64,000 nucleotides of DNA, from assembly GCF_002155425.1 (NCBI RefSeq), contig NZ_MUYG01000008.1:312238-376237 (forward strand), in the 5' to 3' direction. The first letter of the stretch is position 1. Every line of letters starts with the position of its first letter. Under the pieces are notes generated by a model. It was given only the letters and a program-made list of their open reading frames with translations. It was not told the DNA's origin and ran no database searches. Below are positions 62,441 through 64,000 of the stretch, one piece after another. The position numbers were made by a program, and so were the translations under genes. Source of the DNA: Erythrobacter donghaensis (GTDB lineage: Bacteria; Pseudomonadota; Alphaproteobacteria; Sphingomonadales; Sphingomonadaceae).

Positions 62441-62469
62441 AGGGCGGCGGCTTTGGCCTGTTTCCAGCC

Positions 62470-62485
62470 GATTGTGTTGAAAAAC
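62470..62485. repeat. left terminal inverted repeat of the IS
   Basis: GATTGTGTTGAAAAAC, matched exactly in reverse complement at 63985-64000. Confidence 0.9.
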
Positions 62486-62544
62486 CCGGCGCTGAGATCG
62501 GCGCTGGCGCGAGCCTGAGCGGCGCTCTGAGGCTTCGCCCCCGC

Positions 62545-63951
62545 TTATGCGGGGGCTGTGGTGGCTGGCATGGGGATCAGCTTGGCCATTTTCCGGAGGT
62601 TTTGGGCGGTGGCTGCGAGGAGGAACTCGTCTCTTGCGCCGTTTGGACCTCGCAGGCGCAGGCGATCCATCCTGAGGATGCGCTTGAGGTGCGCGAACAG
62701 CATCTCGACCTTCTTGCGCTGGCGGCGCGAGACCAGATAGGCGTCGGTCGTGGCGATATCGCGGGCCAGATCACGGGCGCCCTCGTGGACTGAACGCAGG
62801 ATCTTGCGCGCTGGTTGGGTCGGGCAACAGCGCGGCTTGAGAGCGCAGGCACTGCAGTCGAGCTTGCTGGCGCGGTAACGCAACATGCCGTTCTCATCGA
62901 CGAACGGACGTTCCTCGCGATAGACCTTCTGCCTCTGGCGCAGCCGCTTGCCAGCAGGGCAGATATAGCTGTCATCCTCATGGTCGAAGGTGAAGGCCGA
63001 ACGCTCGAAGGTATCATCGCGGCGGGCAGACTTGTCGAACACAGGGATGTGCGGCTCGATGCCGCGCTCCTCGACCAGCCAGGACAGGTTCCTTGCATCG
63101 CCATATCCGGTGTCGCCCACGAGCCGCTCGGGCCAGAGGCCGAAGCGCTCCTGCGTCCGGTCGATCATGCGGCGCTGGGCGGTCACCTCGGCCTGACGGA
63201 TGGCGGTGGTCGCCTCGACATCGACGATCACTGCGTTCTGGAGATCAATGAGGTAGTTGGTGGCATAGGCGAAGAAGGCACGCTCGCGGCTTGCCGCTGT
63301 CCAGCGTGCGGCCGGATCGGCCACCGCCAACTGCTTGGGCGGCACCGGGGTTGCGCCCCCGAAGGCCGCATCGTCGAGCACAGCCAGATACTCGCGAACG
63401 GCATGGCTGGTGGCCGGGTCCGGCAAGCCATCGGCCTGATCGACGGCATGCTGGCGGTTCACATCGGCGCGCACGAGGCTGCCATCGACCGCGAACCCTT
63501 CACCGCCGACCAGTCCTTCGGCGATGCAGCGCGCCACGGTCGTCTCGAACAGCTGGCGCAGCAGATCACTGTCGCGGAAGCGACCGTGACGGTTCTTCGA
63601 GAAGGTCGAGTGGTCGGGCACATCGCCTTCCAGCCCCAGGCGGCAGAACCAGCGATAGGCGAGGTTGACATGCACCTCCTCGCACAGCCGCCGCTCGGAC
63701 CGGATGCCCATGCAGTAGCCGATGATCAGCATCCGGATCATCAACTCGGGATCAACTGACGGTCGTCCGGTCGAGCTGTAGAAGGGACGCAGATGTTCGC
63801 GAATGCCCGACAGGTCGACGAACCGATCGATCGAGCGCAGCAAATGATCCTGCGGAACATGCCGCTCCAGGTTGAAGCTGTAGAACAGGGCCTCCTGCGC
63901 CACCGTCCGCTCACCCATCATCCGACCGTCTCCGCTTGTCTGCCAAGACAT
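62545..63951 (-). CDS. IS1182-family transposase
   Basis: 468 residues. N-terminal helix-turn-helix region (about 18-125), DDE-type catalytic residues Asp156 (FAVDGSLVRAD), Asp280 (VGDTGYGD) and Glu416 (KKVEMLFAHLKR), and a C-terminal cysteine cluster (CSACALKPRCC) between Asp280 and Glu416. All are typical of the IS1182 group. Intact frame from ATG 63951 with no stop or frameshift, so it may be active. It reads toward the left end. Confidence 0.95.
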   Translation of the reverse strand: MSWQTSGDGRMMGERTVAQEALFYSFNLERHVPQDHLLRSIDRFVDLSGIREHLRPFYSSTGRPSVDPELMIRMLIIGYCMGIRSERRLCEEVHVNLAYRWFCRLGLEGDVPDHSTFSKNRHGRFRDSDLLRQLFETTVARCIAEGLVGGEGFAVDGSLVRADVNRQHAVDQADGLPDPATSHAVREYLAVLDDAAFGGATPVPPKQLAVADPAARWTAASRERAFFAYATNYLIDLQNAVIVDVEATTAIRQAEVTAQRRMIDRTQERFGLWPERLVGDTGYGDARNLSWLVEERGIEPHIPVFDKSARRDDTFERSAFTFDHEDDSYICPAGKRLRQRQKVYREERPFVDENGMLRYRASKLDCSACALKPRCCPTQPARKILRSVHEGARDLARDIATTDAYLVSRRQRKKVEMLFAHLKRILRMDRLRLRGPNGARDEFLLAATAQNLRKMAKLIPMPATTAPA

Positions 63952-63984
63952 AGAATCAATACTTTAGCCCGATTGCAAGGAGGA

Positions 63985-64000
63985 GTTTTTCAACACAATC
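63985..64000. repeat. right terminal inverted repeat of the IS
   Basis: Reverse complement GATTGTGTTGAAAAAC of the left repeat; ends at the last base of the window. Confidence 0.9.

Larger units (their letters stand above)
62470..64000. mobile_element. IS1182-type insertion sequence
   Basis: Inverted ends 62470-62485 (GATTGTGTTGAAAAAC) and 63985-64000 match exactly for 16 bases and then diverge. One full-length transposase gene between them. Length 1531 bp, close to the IS1182 family. The right end coincides with the window edge, so the flanking target duplication cannot be seen. The insertion lies 29 bp after tyrA, so it does not break a visible gene. Confidence 0.9.

Overview
The window is a GC-rich chromosomal segment of a Sphingomonadales alphaproteobacterium, most like the Erythrobacteraceae. 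This is inferred from gene content: a CC_3452-type small secreted protein, UPF0262, large TonB-dependent receptors, MetX/MetW, the rpmH-rnpA-yidD-yidC-engB order, and frequent TTG/GTG starts and ATGA stop/start overlaps. It is mostly housekeeping and nutrient-uptake DNA. There is no prophage, CRISPR array, rRNA or tRNA that I can see.

Layout. 1-9.8 kb: the end of a vWA-type protein, a lipoprotein, dapE with a dicarboxylate/amino-acid symporter, cupin-lysE, an S1/P1 nuclease with a GST, a VOC protein, a TonB-dependent receptor and a TonB-like protein. 9.9-19.7 kb: dctD and dctB (minus strand) face a tight plus-strand run dctA - secreted esterase - TonB-dependent receptor - M14 carboxypeptidase. 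The 208-bp gap between them holds two matching palindromes. This looks like one regulated scavenging locus. 19.7-26 kb: an ABC-F ATPase, a GIY-YIG gene bracketed by 31-bp inverted repeats, then engB, yidC, yidD, rnpA and rpmH. 26-41 kb: a ClpP-like periplasmic protein, yifB, a TonB-like protein, recQ, an HxlR regulator, a CC_3452 protein, a HAD hydrolase, rpmJ (L36), galE, a DUF4136 lipoprotein with an M14 peptidase, an outer-membrane beta-barrel, cdd, a GH25 protein, UPF0262 and dnaB. 41-50 kb (minus strand): diguanylate cyclase, phospholipase D, P450, hemH, a lone molybdopterin oxidoreductase subunit and mrp. 50-62.4 kb: hflK-hflC-degP envelope quality control, PBP1A, msrB, small genes, metX-metW and hisC-tyrA. 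62.47-64 kb: an apparently complete IS1182-type insertion sequence ending at the window edge.

The non-coding DNA is rich in structured repeats. There are two copies of a bipartite hairpin element (about 42.0 and 58.55 kb), a REP-like inverted pair (32.7 kb), a 50-bp RIME-like palindrome ending on the galE stop (33.7 kb), the GIY-YIG cassette repeats (21.9/22.3 kb), and a series of hairpins between rpmH and rnpA. These, with the dct locus, are the most interesting parts. All functional calls rest on motifs and gene context read by eye; no database search was run.
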